Source: an uncultured Clostridia bacterium
Lineage (GTDB): Bacteria > Bacillota > Clostridia > Christensenellales > Borkfalkiaceae
Direction of reading: 5' to 3'
DNA length: 49,661 bases
Assembly (NCBI GenBank): GCA_947627565.1
Contig: CANQWO010000012.1
Span: 1-49,661, forward strand
The notes under the pieces are model-generated. The model was not told the origin of the DNA. It saw only the letters and a list, made by a program, of their open reading frames with translations, and ran no database searches. Positions 7,083-16,407 of this stretch are shown here, piece after piece. Position numbers and translations under genes: made by a program. Each line of letters opens with the position of its first letter. The stretch's first letter is position 1.

Positions 7083-10043
7083 TTACTTGCGGAGCGAGTT
7101 GGCCTCGTTGCGCATGGACCTTTCGAGGAGCTGCTGGACCTTCTCTGCAACGTCGAAGCAGAAGTAAGCCGGCGTATAGAACGACTTGGTGTTGGGATCG
7201 CTGGGTTTCATGGCGAGGAGCTCGGTGATTGTGTTCGTCGTGATGAGGCCCTGGTTACGATACGCCCAACCCTTGGAGTCACGCATGGAGATCGCGTTGA
7301 TCCAGTCGATCTCATAGGTGTACATCGCGGAGTCGCGGACGGCGTTCATCCCGCACTGCATACGGAGCATCAGGTCGCGGTCGGCATAGGTGAACGTGGT
7401 CATCTTGAGCACCTTCATCGCCGCCGCACGGTAGCCGTATTCACTGCCGGTGATCACGGACTTGACCGTCATGCTGTTATACTGGGTATCCCACTTGAGG
7501 TCGATGTCCGTCGTGCCCTGCGTACCGTCGGAGAGCTTATAGCTGCTTGCGGGGATCTTGTTGTTCGGATAGTTCTCCTGGAACCAAGCCGCGAACGTCT
7601 TCGTGCTGTCGTGATCGAGGTGGAGCTTTTCGACGACGGAGAGATATGCGCTCCAGATCGCATCCGCTTCTTTCGCGCCGGCTTCGTTGACCGTGACGCC
7701 GGGCTTCGTCCAATACTGCGTGGTCGCAAAGCCTTCGGGCGTGATCATATCCGTGAACGCACCTTCGGTCTTATATTCATCGGACTGATACTGTGCGAAC
7801 TCGATGGTATCCTGCACGAAGTTGGGAAGCTGAGCGCCGCCGAGGGTCAAATCGTGCTGCGCCTGGTGATCGGCCGTGAGCGTGAGGATGAGGTCCGCCG
7901 CGCCCTGCAGCTTCCAAGCCGCCTTTTCGTTCTTCTGGGAGAGCTTCTGGACCTGGCTGTTGATCGCAAAGCCGACGGAGTCCATACGGGCGCCCCACTT
8001 ATCCTGACGGGTCATCTGGTTGGCGATGACTTCTTCTTGCGTGAACGCGCCTTCGTGCGTCACATCGCCCTTCGCATCGACCGCACCGTAATTCTTCATC
8101 TGGAAGAAGCCGTCTTTGATGTAGGAAGCGAGCGAATATTTTTCACCGACGGGGATGGTCATGTTGCGGAATTCGCAGATGGTCTCGCCGTTGGCGTTTC
8201 TGACGGGGGATTCGTTCTTGGTCTTGTTATCCCAAGTGCCCGCGCCGTAGAAGATGCAGGCGCCCTGACGGAAGAGGTCCCAACCGTTGGACTGCTTGAC
8301 TTTATCTTCGGAGCCCGCATTGCCGGAGTTGCCGTTCCAGTCGGAACCGTAGGCAAGGAATGCGCCGTAGGTCTCGATGAAGTTTGCGGAGTTGACGCCG
8401 TATTGCACGTCGACGTCTTCACGGTTGCCGCTCAAGCGAAGTTTGGAGACTTTCTCGGTGATGGTGCCGCCCTTCGTGTCCTGATCGGTGATATCTCTTC
8501 TGCTGAAGGAGACGCCGCCGTTCGAAAAATCATACTCTTCGGCCTTGACGGACTCGTCGTTCGTCGCCTTGTTGGTACGCACGGCGTTGATGGCCGTATC
8601 CGAAGCGGTATTGATGAAGTTGGCGTCGTTGCCGGCAAGCCAAGGCAGGAGATAAAGGGTCGCGTTGGGGTCGCCTTCATACTGGTCGTTGCCATAGACG
8701 TTCTCGGCCGTGGAGTTGTCGAGACGGAGAACGCCCGCCTGTCCTTCAAGGAGGCCGTCTTCGAACTCGCTGTCGTCCAGCGCGTCCTGAATGGCGCGGA
8801 AGTTGAACGTGTTGCAGAAGTAGGTCACGGCCCAGGTGAGCGCGCCGAACTCCGCATACGTGAACACGGTGTGCCCGATGTTGACATCATAGTCCGCATT
8901 CGCGGCCTTGGTGCCGTTTTCGGGGACTTCGAACGTATCGCCGGGGAAGCCGGGAAGGGTCACGAGATAGCCGTAGCCTTCCTCGTTCGGGTCTGCAAAT
9001 TCGCTGACCGACTTCGCAACGGGATCGTTGCCGCCGACTGCCGCCGCATAGCTGTGGAACATATAGAAGTTATACGGTTTGTAATAGACGGGCACGCCGA
9101 TGTTGATGAGGGGCGCGGGATCGCCTTTGTTGAACTCGATGGTTTCGTACTTCTTTTCAAAAGGATTCCAAACCTGTTTGGAACCGCTGACCGCATAGGT
9201 GACGATGGAGCCCTCTTCGTCGCCGCCGACATAGGCGGTGCTGCGGTCTGCTCCGTTGCCGTCATGCGGGTAGTTGAATGCACCCTGGACCGAGCGATCC
9301 GTGGAGGGAAGAACGGTTTGATACGCATACTTGAGGGCGTCGGAGAAGAATCTCGCGTTGTAGCCCATCGTGAAGCTCGAGTAGTCCTTGGGAAGGCCAT
9401 AGACGCCGACCTTGGTGCTGTTGTCGGTCGTATAGAAGCCGCCCTGCGACTGGCTCGTGATCTTGGTGCCGTTGGGAAGCGTGTCGCCGACGCCATAGTA
9501 AGCGAGCGCGTCGCCCGCGGAATATTTGCCGGCAGCCTCCGCCTTTTCGTCGTAGCCGTAGAACGCGAGTACGTCGGGCCACAGGCCTTGGATGTTGGCC
9601 TTATTGGTCTCGTAGACTGCATCGCTCTTGTTGTTGACGAAATCGGCGATGTTGAGGATACGGCCGCGCTGTGCCCAGCTCTTCACGGAACGTGGACGGA
9701 CATAGATGATATCGGCCGCACGGCTTCTGATGAAGTCGTTGTCGAGGACCGAGAAATACCCGTCGTCGTCGGAAGTCGACTTGAAATCGACGCTGATGTG
9801 CTCCTCTTCCGTGAGCGTCCCTTCGTCGTGCAGTTTCTTCTCGTAGTCCGCTGCCCACGTTTTGCAGATTTGTTCATTCGTCGCCTTATCCGTTTCATCG
9901 CAGAAAATATTTACGGTGATGATATACGGATCGCCAAGACGCTCGGCACCGCCGCAGCCTGCGAATGCGGTCGCAGTTCCGGCCACCATGACGGCCGAAA
10001 GGGCGACGAGAGAAACATTTCTGGCCAGTTTCTTCTTGTTCAT
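7083..10043 (-). CDS. very large extracellular solute-binding lipoprotein of a sugar ABC importer
   Basis: A 986-residue lipoprotein. The signal peptide ends in a lipobox, TATAFAGC, so the mature protein begins at Cys29 and is anchored outside the membrane. The N-terminal part (ITVNIFCDETDKATNEQ onward) has the start of a family-1 solute-binding fold: a beta strand, then a long helix. The protein is more than twice the usual 400-450 residues and has many aromatic and Asn/Asp-rich segments, suggesting inserted domains or a large oligosaccharide ligand. The start at 10043 is fixed by the signal peptide; upstream in-frame codons lack one. It is the first gene of the importer operon, under a strong promoter at 10306-10334. 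The ligand is unknown; the nearby GH43 suggests arabinan fragments. Confidence 0.85.
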   Translation of the reverse strand: MNKKKLARNVSLVALSAVMVAGTATAFAGCGGAERLGDPYIITVNIFCDETDKATNEQICKTWAADYEKKLHDEGTLTEEEHISVDFKSTSDDDGYFSVLDNDFIRSRAADIIYVRPRSVKSWAQRGRILNIADFVNNKSDAVYETNKANIQGLWPDVLAFYGYDEKAEAAGKYSAGDALAYYGVGDTLPNGTKITSQSQGGFYTTDNSTKVGVYGLPKDYSSFTMGYNARFFSDALKYAYQTVLPSTDRSVQGAFNYPHDGNGADRSTAYVGGDEEGSIVTYAVSGSKQVWNPFEKKYETIEFNKGDPAPLINIGVPVYYKPYNFYMFHSYAAAVGGNDPVAKSVSEFADPNEEGYGYLVTLPGFPGDTFEVPENGTKAANADYDVNIGHTVFTYAEFGALTWAVTYFCNTFNFRAIQDALDDSEFEDGLLEGQAGVLRLDNSTAENVYGNDQYEGDPNATLYLLPWLAGNDANFINTASDTAINAVRTNKATNDESVKAEEYDFSNGGVSFSRRDITDQDTKGGTITEKVSKLRLSGNREDVDVQYGVNSANFIETYGAFLAYGSDWNGNSGNAGSEDKVKQSNGWDLFRQGACIFYGAGTWDNKTKNESPVRNANGETICEFRNMTIPVGEKYSLASYIKDGFFQMKNYGAVDAKGDVTHEGAFTQEEVIANQMTRQDKWGARMDSVGFAINSQVQKLSQKNEKAAWKLQGAADLILTLTADHQAQHDLTLGGAQLPNFVQDTIEFAQYQSDEYKTEGAFTDMITPEGFATTQYWTKPGVTVNEAGAKEADAIWSAYLSVVEKLHLDHDSTKTFAAWFQENYPNNKIPASSYKLSDGTQGTTDIDLKWDTQYNSMTVKSVITGSEYGYRAAAMKVLKMTTFTYADRDLMLRMQCGMNAVRDSAMYTYEIDWINAISMRDSKGWAYRNQGLITTNTITELLAMKPSDPNTKSFYTPAYFCFDVAEKVQQLLERSMRNEANSLRK

Positions 10044-10305
10044 TCCTATACCTCTTATAAAAATTTTTTCGCATGCGGCCCGATCGCACCCGCTTCTCTT
10101 CCCTCTTTGTCCGCACGTTTGGGGGATGCGCGAACGTCGAGTTCGGATCTGCGGCCGGGATCGGGAAACGACCATGTTGTTCCGCCGAGAAAAGAAAAAA
10201 CACCCGATCATTTTTCCGATTCGCTGAGAAAAAAGCGCACGAAAAAATTATCGAATGCCTATCATTTCATGACTTTCCCCCTGTCGTCATTCCGATACTG
10301 TCACA
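10044..10305 (-). other. long 5' leader of the importer operon
   Basis: About 255 nt separate the predicted transcription start (near 10299) from the binding-protein ATG. There is no credible gene inside. I could not match it to a known riboswitch by eye. A ribosome-binding site (AGAGGTATAGGA) sits at the downstream end. The length suggests leader-level control, but no clear terminator/antiterminator pair is seen. Confidence 0.45.
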
Positions 10306-10334
10306 ATCATAGCACAACAAAATGAGGTTGTCAA
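10306..10334 (-). promoter_or_regulatory. sigma-A promoter of the sugar importer operon
   Basis: Minus strand TTGACA (10334-10329), 17 bp, TATGAT (10311-10306). It is the only strong promoter before the binding-protein gene. Confidence 0.8.
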
Positions 10335-10437
10335 TGGGGTTTGGAAAATTTTTTGTGAAAATTTTATCTTTTTTTCTGATTTTTTTGGGCGATTTCACCA
10401 AAAACTACAATTTATTATCAACTCCCGAAATCAAATC

Positions 10438-10466
10438 GAGCGGCAGAAACTCCATATCTGCCGCTC
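10438..10466 (-). terminator. probable terminator of the ftsH-par-GNAT transcript
   Basis: Perfect 10-bp stem GAGCGGCAGA/TCTGCCGCTC, followed on the minus strand by GATTTGATTTC. The U-content is modest, so the call is moderate. It lies about 65 bp past the GNAT stop codon. Confidence 0.5.
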
Positions 10467-10532
10467 TCTTGCCCTCTTCGCACAACATATTGTGTTTTTT
10501 CGGGATACTTTGTTTCTCCGCGCCCTCGCCGC

Positions 10533-11948
10533 TCACATCTCGGCGTTTCGAAGGAAGTAGTAGAAGGTGTCGTCCGCGCCCGTCTCGCGCATCCCCGCGC
10601 GCACGAGCATCGCGCGCGACCGCGCGTTCGCCTTATAACATTTGGCCTCCACCCGCTCGATGTTCAACTTGGAGAACGCATAGTCCGAATAGGCGCGCAC
10701 GGCCTCGGACGCGTACCCCATGCCCTCGAAGGGGGCCAACAGGCGCACGCCGACCTCGGCCTCGGCCGTATAGCCGAAGCGGTGCAGTACGGCCTCGCCG
10801 ATGAGCGTTTCGCCGAGATAAATCCCGAGCGGCATCTCCCTGCGCGCCGAAAAATCCTCGCGCGCGCTGCGCAGGAACCAGGCGTCGGAGGGCCGCCGCT
10901 TGCGGTCCGTGCGCCAATCATACCCCCAATAGCGATTCCGCACGACGTCGGAGGCGAGCATGGCATAGGTTGCGGCGTCCTCGTCGCGGACGGGCGCCAG
11001 CGTGAGGCGCTCCGTCTTCACCGTGGGCAGGCGGAAGACGAGGTCGATGGCGCGCCGCGGTATGACATTGTATTTTTCCACGATCTCACAGGGACCGTAT
11101 TGCAATTTGGACTTCCGCAGGCCCAAATCGCCGGCGTCGTCCATGCGGTTGAGGTAGCGCACGCCCTCCGTGCAGAACTTCTTCGCAAACTGCTGTGCGA
11201 GCATGGGATAGGCCCCCTCGCAACTGCGGAGCGCCTTCTCGATGTGGACGACAACCATGTCGCCGCAGCGCTCCCCCGCCGAAAACCCGACGATTTTGCC
11301 GCCCGCCGTAAGGATCCCCGCAAACAGCCCGAGCGAAAAGAGGTGAGGCAGCAGCGCATAGACCTCGTCCATCTCCTCGTCCGCGAGCTGGTCCTTCTTG
11401 CCGCGCTGTGCCCCTTCATATTCTTCGAGGAACGCTTTCACCCCACCCATGTCCGAGGGAGAGGCTTCGAAAAACTGCCAATCGGGGAAAGATCGCTCGA
11501 ATTTCCGGACGTGATTGCGCTGTCCCGCATATTTTTTCCCGGGAAATTCCGCAAAATCCTCCGCGCGGTAGAGATAATCGCGCCAACGGCGGTTGTTCGT
11601 CACGAGCGCCTCGGAATATCGCGATACCATGTCCGCAACGCGGCTTGCGGGAACGTTGGTGAAGTGGAGACGGATGTCTTGGTCGCGGCAATGCGTTTCG
11701 AGCGCTTTTACGGCGCGAAGTTCCTCCGCGCGGTCGCCCGTAAGCGAAAGCGGGTAGTGAAAATAGCACTTGCCCGCAAAATGTTCGCGTATGACCAAAC
11801 AGTTTTCGGTGATGGCAAAGGCCGGTTTCAGGGCCTCGTACCACATGAACTGAAACCCCTTGGAAAAATCCGAAATATGCAGATTTTGCGCCGCGAAATA
11901 GGGCGACGCCGCATCCTGCGCAGTTCTGTCGAAATCAAAAAATTGCAT
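10533..11948 (-). CDS. DUF2156 (phosphatidylglycerol lysyltransferase-like) - GNAT acetyltransferase fusion
   Basis: A 471-residue protein with two acyltransferase-type domains. Residues about 1-300 match the DUF2156 family (related to the C-terminal domain of lysyl-phosphatidylglycerol synthases): the N-terminal FDFDR, the middle GKKYAGQRNHVRKFER and FSAGERCGDM. Residues about 310-471 form a GNAT domain of the RimJ/RimL type (TERLTLAPVRDEDA, then IGEAVLHRF, then GMGYASEAVRA for acetyl-CoA binding, and NARSRAMLVRAGM). The frame is open for 50 more codons upstream, but that part is Arg/Gly-rich and atypical. I start at 11948, where GAGG precedes the ATG. It follows parB in the same direction. 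The acyl acceptor is unknown. Confidence 0.75.
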   Translation of the reverse strand: MQFFDFDRTAQDAASPYFAAQNLHISDFSKGFQFMWYEALKPAFAITENCLVIREHFAGKCYFHYPLSLTGDRAEELRAVKALETHCRDQDIRLHFTNVPASRVADMVSRYSEALVTNNRRWRDYLYRAEDFAEFPGKKYAGQRNHVRKFERSFPDWQFFEASPSDMGGVKAFLEEYEGAQRGKKDQLADEEMDEVYALLPHLFSLGLFAGILTAGGKIVGFSAGERCGDMVVVHIEKALRSCEGAYPMLAQQFAKKFCTEGVRYLNRMDDAGDLGLRKSKLQYGPCEIVEKYNVIPRRAIDLVFRLPTVKTERLTLAPVRDEDAATYAMLASDVVRNRYWGYDWRTDRKRRPSDAWFLRSAREDFSARREMPLGIYLGETLIGEAVLHRFGYTAEAEVGVRLLAPFEGMGYASEAVRAYSDYAFSKLNIERVEAKCYKANARSRAMLVRAGMRETGADDTFYYFLRNAEM

Positions 11949-12201
11949 GATCGCCTCAAAGCCCGAGGCCCCTCTTCGCGGGAGATCGCGCAGCGCGCCA
12001 TCGCCCCCGCGGAAAGAGCGGCCCCCGAATCTACGACGCCCGCGGCCTCGGTGGCGCGGGCGATCTCTTCCGCCGAAATTTTCCATATCAGACCGCATTG
12101 CCCATACCCATGTCCGCGTTCAGACGCTTCGTACACGCTCTGCGGCATTTCATCGGCCCCCTTTGCGGCACTTCGCGCCGCCCGTTTACGGACCGACAAC
12201 G
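11949..12201 (-). other. gap between parB and the GNAT fusion gene
   Basis: This 250-bp stretch has coding-like GC-rich third positions on the minus strand in a frame different from the GNAT gene (about 12150-11950, a short peptide running into the GNAT gene). An alternative ATG with AAAGGGGG sits near 12152 but hits a stop after about 21 codons. I see no supportable gene. It may hold a decayed 5' part of the downstream gene or a short leader peptide. Confidence 0.35.
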
Positions 12202-12224
12202 ACGGCTTCCCTTGGGGAAGCCGT
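12202..12224 (-). terminator. hairpin directly after parB
   Basis: Perfect 10-bp stem ACGGCTTCCC/GGGAAGCCGT with a 3-nt loop, 8 bp past the parB stop. Downstream U-content is low (CGTTGTC), so it may attenuate rather than fully terminate transcription. Confidence 0.5.
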
Positions 12225-12231
12225 TGCACTG

Positions 12232-13113
12232 TCATTTGAGATTGTCGAGAATGTCCAGCATTTCGGAGAGCCGTTCGAGGTCGTCGCGCGAGTAGTAGTC
12301 GATGTAGATCCGGCCCTTCTTTTCCGTCCCGATGAGGGAGACTTTGGTTTTGAACGTCGTGCGAAGCCGCTCCACGAAATGTTTGAGCTCGACGTTCGCG
12401 ATGGCCGTCTTCTTTTCCCGCTCCTTGGCGAGCACCTCGGGCGGATTGAGCCGCTGTTTGACGGCGCGCTCCATCTCCCTGACCGACCACCCGTTCTTGA
12501 TGCATTCGCCCGCGAGCTCGACTTGCACGTCCTTGGGAACGGGCACCAACGTGCGGGCATGCCCCGCGGAGAGCTTGCCGTCGCGCACCATTTCGATGAC
12601 TTCGTCGGCGAGCGTCAACAGCCGCAGTGTGTTCGCGATGGCGGGCCGGGATTTCCCAAGCCGCTCCGCAAGGACCTCCTGCGTGAGGTTGTAGTCCTCC
12701 ATCAGCCGCTTCATGCCGAACGCAGCCTCGATGGGATTGAGGTCTTCGCGCTGCAAATTTTCAATGAGCGCGATCTCGCGGATCTCCTTTTCGTCGAGGT
12801 CCTTGACGATGGCCGGAATGCGCTCCAGCCCCGCGCGCCGCGCCGCCCGGAAACGGCGCTCCCCCGCGATGATCATATAGGTCCCGTCGGCGTTGCGATT
12901 GACGACGATGGGCGAGATCACGCCGTGCTCGCGGATGGAATTTGCCAGATCGTTCATCGCATTTTCGTCGAACGATTTCCGCGGCTGGTCCGGATTGGGA
13001 AAAATTTCCGAAACGAGAAGCTCCGAAGTCGACCCCGCGGCCGCCGTATCGAGCGCAAAATTCTCGTAGTCGTCGCTGAACAGCGCGGAAAGTCCTCTGC
13101 CACCTTTCGCCAT
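12232..13113 (-). CDS. parB: chromosome partitioning protein ParB (Spo0J)
   Basis: A 293-residue ParB/Spo0J. The N-terminal CTP-binding domain carries PNPDQPRKSFD, HGVISPIVVN and the CTPase motif GERRFRA. ENLQREDLNPIEAA follows, then the helix-turn-helix that reads parS (LTQEVLAERLGKSRPAIAN, about residues 145-165), a linker, and a C-terminal dimerisation region ending LDILDNLK. Established role: it loads as a CTP clamp at parS, spreads, recruits SMC and stimulates ParA. It starts 2 bp after parA stops, so the two are co-translated. Two parS sites lie about 3 kb upstream, between ftsH and cvpA, and were recognised independently. Confidence 0.97.
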   Translation of the reverse strand: MAKGGRGLSALFSDDYENFALDTAAAGSTSELLVSEIFPNPDQPRKSFDENAMNDLANSIREHGVISPIVVNRNADGTYMIIAGERRFRAARRAGLERIPAIVKDLDEKEIREIALIENLQREDLNPIEAAFGMKRLMEDYNLTQEVLAERLGKSRPAIANTLRLLTLADEVIEMVRDGKLSAGHARTLVPVPKDVQVELAGECIKNGWSVREMERAVKQRLNPPEVLAKEREKKTAIANVELKHFVERLRTTFKTKVSLIGTEKKGRIYIDYYSRDDLERLSEMLDILDNLK

Positions 13114-13115
13114 AG

Positions 13116-13886
13116 TTACTCTCCTTTACCCTCTGTTTTTTTCATAAACTCCTCCGCAAACGCCCCGAATGCCCTGCCGCATGCGCTCTTGGGATCGTAG
13201 ACCGCCTCGGGCCGCCCCTCGCAAGAGGCCTCCGCCGCACGCACGCCGCGCGGGATGACCGTCTCGTAGAGCTTTTTGGGGAAATACCGCCGCACTTCCG
13301 CCGCGACCTGCTTTGCGACCGACGAACGGCCGTCATACAGCGTCAAAAGCAGCCCCTCGACGCGCAGACCCTTATTGAGGTGCAGGCGCACGAGGGAGAC
13401 GGTATTCATGAGCCGGTCGAGCCCGCTTTCGCCTTCGTCGCAGGGGACGGGCACGATCACGCTGTCCGAAGCCGCGAGCGCGTTGATCGTGAGGAGCCCG
13501 AGCGAGGAGGGACAGTCGATGAGGATCGCGTCATACTCCCCGCGGACCGCCCCGATCGCCTCTTTGAGCGCCTTCTCGCGATGGTCGCGGTAGACCAGTT
13601 CCACCTCCGCGCCGGCAAGGCCTGCGCCCGGCGGTAGCAGAAAGAGTCCGGGGATCTCCGTCGGAAGGACGGCGCCTTCGATCTCCTCATCGTCGATCAT
13701 GACCTGGTAGACGCCGCGCTTCGGTTGCTCCGCAACGCCAAGGCACGCCGCGGCATGCCCCGCGGGGTCTATGTCTACCAAGAGGACGCGCTTTCCCGCA
13801 AGCGCGAGCCTGGCCGCCAAATTGACGCAGGCCGCCGTCTTGCCGACGCCCTCTCTTTGATTGGAGAACGAAATGACCGTACCCAT
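13116..13886 (-). CDS. parA: ParA/Soj-type ATPase with deviant P-loop
   Basis: A 256-residue ParA homologue that aligns over its length with B. subtilis Soj: Walker A' VDIDPAGHAA (Asp40), Walker B AILIDCPSSLGLLTINAL, and VIPRGVR near the C-terminus. The start at 13886 follows GGGGGGAG and gives the canonical N-terminus. The oddity is the Walker A loop: Soj has NQKGGVGKTTT, whereas here it is NQREGVGKTAA. The signature Lys11 is Arg, Gly12 is Glu, and the two Thr after Thr17 are Ala; the catalytic Lys16 and Thr17 are kept. Gly12 is the position whose G12V mutant blocks Soj dimerisation. It follows ftsH by 31 bp and precedes parB by 2 bp. Confidence 0.93.
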   Translation of the reverse strand: MGTVISFSNQREGVGKTAACVNLAARLALAGKRVLLVDIDPAGHAAACLGVAEQPKRGVYQVMIDDEEIEGAVLPTEIPGLFLLPPGAGLAGAEVELVYRDHREKALKEAIGAVRGEYDAILIDCPSSLGLLTINALAASDSVIVPVPCDEGESGLDRLMNTVSLVRLHLNKGLRVEGLLLTLYDGRSSVAKQVAAEVRRYFPKKLYETVIPRGVRAAEASCEGRPEAVYDPKSACGRAFGAFAEEFMKKTEGKGE

Positions 13887-13917
13887 GTCCGAGATCTCCC
13901 CCCCAGATATTCCGTCT

Positions 13918-16149
13918 TTACTCCTGATCGTCGCGTTCGTTTGATGAGGAAGCGTTCTGATTTTCGTGATGAATCGGATTTTCGGAAGATTGTGTGGGCA
14001 CCATGTCCGAATGTTCGGGTGTATTCGCGGGCATGGTACCGCCGTTTTCTTGAGACATGCCCCCACCGTTTCCGCTCTGAGCAGACGTGCCCGCAGCAAA
14101 CGGATTGGGCGCCCCGATCGGCTGCGCGGGTTGCGCGGGCTGTGCGGGAGAGCCGCCCTGCTGTCCGAAGGGATTGTCGGGCGTGCCCTTGTCGTGCTCT
14201 TCCATATAGGCAATGACGTCTTGATAGCTCGCCCCGCGCATGAGCATATCCACCTCGGCGGTGTAGATCGTCTCGCGCTCCACGAGCACGCGGGCCATGT
14301 TGTCCAAAATCGAGCGATGTTCGGTGAGCAACTTTCTCGCGCGCTCATATTCCTCCGAAACGATGCGCTTGACCTCTTCGTCGATGATGCCCGCCGTCTC
14401 CTCGCTATACGTCGCCCGTTCCTCGAAATCTCTGCCGATGAAGACGGGGCCGTCCGACGAATAGGCGATGGGTCCGAGCCGATCGCTCATGCCCCATTCC
14501 GTGACCATCTTGCGCGCGATCTGCGTCACCTGACGGATGTCGCCGGAAGCGCCCGACGAGACGTCGTGAAGCACGATCTCCTCGGCGACCCTGCCGCCGA
14601 GCCCCGAACAAATTTGTGCGCGCAACGTGTTGACCGTATCGAGATTGTTGTCCGATTCGGGACGGTACAGCGTGTACCCGCCCGCCGGGCCGCGCGGAAT
14701 GATGGAAACTTCCTGCACGTTTTCGAGATCGTTGCAAAGTTTGCCGAGGATGGCGTGACCCGATTCGTGATAGGCCGTCAGCTTCTTTTCCTGTTCGGTG
14801 ACGACGCGGCTCTTCTTCTGCGGCCCCATGATGACTTTGTTGATGCCCTCGTAGAGCTCGAGATTGCCGATGAGCTTCTTGCCCGCGCGGGCGGCCAAAA
14901 TTGCGGCTTCATTGAGAAGATTGGCGAGGTCCGCCCCCGAGAACCCGCTCGTAATGCGCGCGATGACCTTAAAATTGACATCGGGCGCGAGCGGCTTGTT
15001 GCGCGCGTGGACCTTCAAAATTTGTTCACGTCCCTTAACATCTGGCAAGTGCACATAAATTTGTCGGTCGAAACGGCCGGGGCGCAGCAACGCGCTGTCG
15101 AGGATGTCGGCGCGGTTGGTCGCCGCCATGACGATGACGCCCTCGTTGACCTCAAAGCCGTCCATCTGGACGAGGATTTGGTTGAGGGTCTGCTCCCGTT
15201 CGTCGTGTCCCCCGCCGAGGCCCGCGCCGCGTTGACGGCCGACGGCGTCGATCTCATCAATAAAGATGATGCAGGGCTGGTTGCGCTTCGCGAGATCGAA
15301 TAGGTCGCGCACGCGCGAAGCGCCGACGCCGACGTACATCTCGACGAAATCCGACCCGCTGGCCGAGAAAAACGGAACACCCGCCTCCCCCGCCACGGCC
15401 CTCGCGAACAGCGTCTTACCGGTTCCGGGAGGCCCGACGAGCAGCACGCCCTTGGGGATCTTTGCGCCGAGATCGGAGAATTTCTTGGGATTCTTGAGAA
15501 ACTCGACGACTTCCGCAAGTTCCTCCTTCTCCTCCTCTGCGCCCGCGACATCGGAAAAACGCACCTTGATATTTGTCGTGACGCGCGCCTTCGTCTTGCC
15601 GAAATTCATGATCTTGCCGCCACCGCCGCTCGTCGCACGAAGCACGACGAAAAACATGACGACGCCGAGGACAAGAATGGCGATATAGAAGAAATTTCCC
15701 CAACCGGAGCCCGCATTGGGATCGGAAAATTCAATGGAGATCCCGCGCGCTTCCAATTGGCTCACGCCGTATTGCGAATCTACGTTATCGCTATACGGAT
15801 TGGGCCCCACCGCCCAGTAGCGATAGGAACCGTCCTGCGTATAGCCGTGCCAGATATAGCCGTCGAAACGGATCTTGACGATCATATCCTTCTCGTCAAT
15901 GACGCGCTTATCCTTCGTATCGTCAACCGCACTGTTTCCGCCCGTCTCACCGCCTTCTCCCGCGTCGGGAAGCGAGGGCATCGGTTTAAGCAGTTGAACA
16001 AAACCCGCGTTCTCTACGCTTGTCCAGTCCTGATTCGACCAGGCACGCTTCCGGCTGTTGGTCTCGATCGTCTGCACCAAAAAGTAGACGCCGATCCCGA
16101 GCACGAGAATGAGAACGGCGGCTATCACCAATTTTACCGTTCTGTTCAA
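13918..16149 (-). CDS. ftsH: ATP-dependent zinc metalloprotease FtsH
   Basis: A 743-residue membrane AAA protease. TM1 is at about residues 7-26, the extracytoplasmic domain at 27-150 and TM2 at about 153-170. The AAA module has Walker A GPPGTGKT (about 238-245), Walker [11 protein letters not shown], the pore motif around YVGVGAS and the SRH region with RPGRFDRQ. The peptidase zinc motif is HESGH (461-465), where most FtsH have HEAGH. The C-terminus has a long low-complexity tail (about 640-743) rich in Pro, Gln, Asn and Ser, which is longer than usual. It degrades misassembled membrane proteins and short-lived regulators. It heads an operon with parA and parB, an arrangement that ties proteolysis to chromosome segregation at least transcriptionally. 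Confidence 0.97.
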   Translation of the reverse strand: MNRTVKLVIAAVLILVLGIGVYFLVQTIETNSRKRAWSNQDWTSVENAGFVQLLKPMPSLPDAGEGGETGGNSAVDDTKDKRVIDEKDMIVKIRFDGYIWHGYTQDGSYRYWAVGPNPYSDNVDSQYGVSQLEARGISIEFSDPNAGSGWGNFFYIAILVLGVVMFFVVLRATSGGGGKIMNFGKTKARVTTNIKVRFSDVAGAEEEKEELAEVVEFLKNPKKFSDLGAKIPKGVLLVGPPGTGKTLFARAVAGEAGVPFFSASGSDFVEMYVGVGASRVRDLFDLAKRNQPCIIFIDEIDAVGRQRGAGLGGGHDEREQTLNQILVQMDGFEVNEGVIVMAATNRADILDSALLRPGRFDRQIYVHLPDVKGREQILKVHARNKPLAPDVNFKVIARITSGFSGADLANLLNEAAILAARAGKKLIGNLELYEGINKVIMGPQKKSRVVTEQEKKLTAYHESGHAILGKLCNDLENVQEVSIIPRGPAGGYTLYRPESDNNLDTVNTLRAQICSGLGGRVAEEIVLHDVSSGASGDIRQVTQIARKMVTEWGMSDRLGPIAYSSDGPVFIGRDFEERATYSEETAGIIDEEVKRIVSEEYERARKLLTEHRSILDNMARVLVERETIYTAEVDMLMRGASYQDVIAYMEEHDKGTPDNPFGQQGGSPAQPAQPAQPIGAPNPFAAGTSAQSGNGGGMSQENGGTMPANTPEHSDMVPTQSSENPIHHENQNASSSNERDDQE

Positions 16150-16220
16150 GTTTTAACTCCTTTTGATGTGATTTTCATATTAAACCCGATCGCACACAGC
16201 ATGTGCAACCGAACAGTAAT

Positions 16221-16249
16221 ATTGTATCATATTCCCTGTCAATTGGCAA
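16221..16249 (-). promoter_or_regulatory. sigma-A promoter of the ftsH-parAB operon
   Basis: Minus strand TTGCCA (16249-16244), 17 bp, TACAAT (16226-16221). It lies about 70 bp before the ftsH start. The two parS sites sit 120-200 bp upstream, so ParB spreading from them could affect this promoter. Confidence 0.75.
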
Positions 16250-16365
16250 GTATTTGGGGAAAAATCTTTTATGCTTTTCATGATTATCACCTGATTTTCG
16301 TAATTTATCCGATGTTGGATTTCTTTCCCGGAAACGCAGGTAATTTTGTATTTTACGCAAAAAAA

Positions 16366-16381
16366 TGTTTCACATGAAACA
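16366..16381. promoter_or_regulatory. parS site 1 (one mismatch from palindrome)
   Basis: TGTTTCACATGAAACA. It differs from the perfect parS palindrome at one central base (A for G). It is the ParB loading site next to ftsH. Confidence 0.93.
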
Positions 16382-16407
16382 CTCTCCCGAAAATTTTCCG
16401 AAAGTAA

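Noticed and set aside
5574..10325. A 1583-codon open frame on the plus strand
   Set aside because: It is antisense to the permease and binding-protein genes, has no family-like motifs or translation start, and arises from the high-GC codon usage of the real genes.
12010..12155. MurF-like or other coding remnant between parB and the GNAT fusion
   Set aside because: A coding-like frame (SAEEIARATEAAG) was seen, but it lacks the diagnostic motifs of any family I know and no start or ribosome-binding site supports it.
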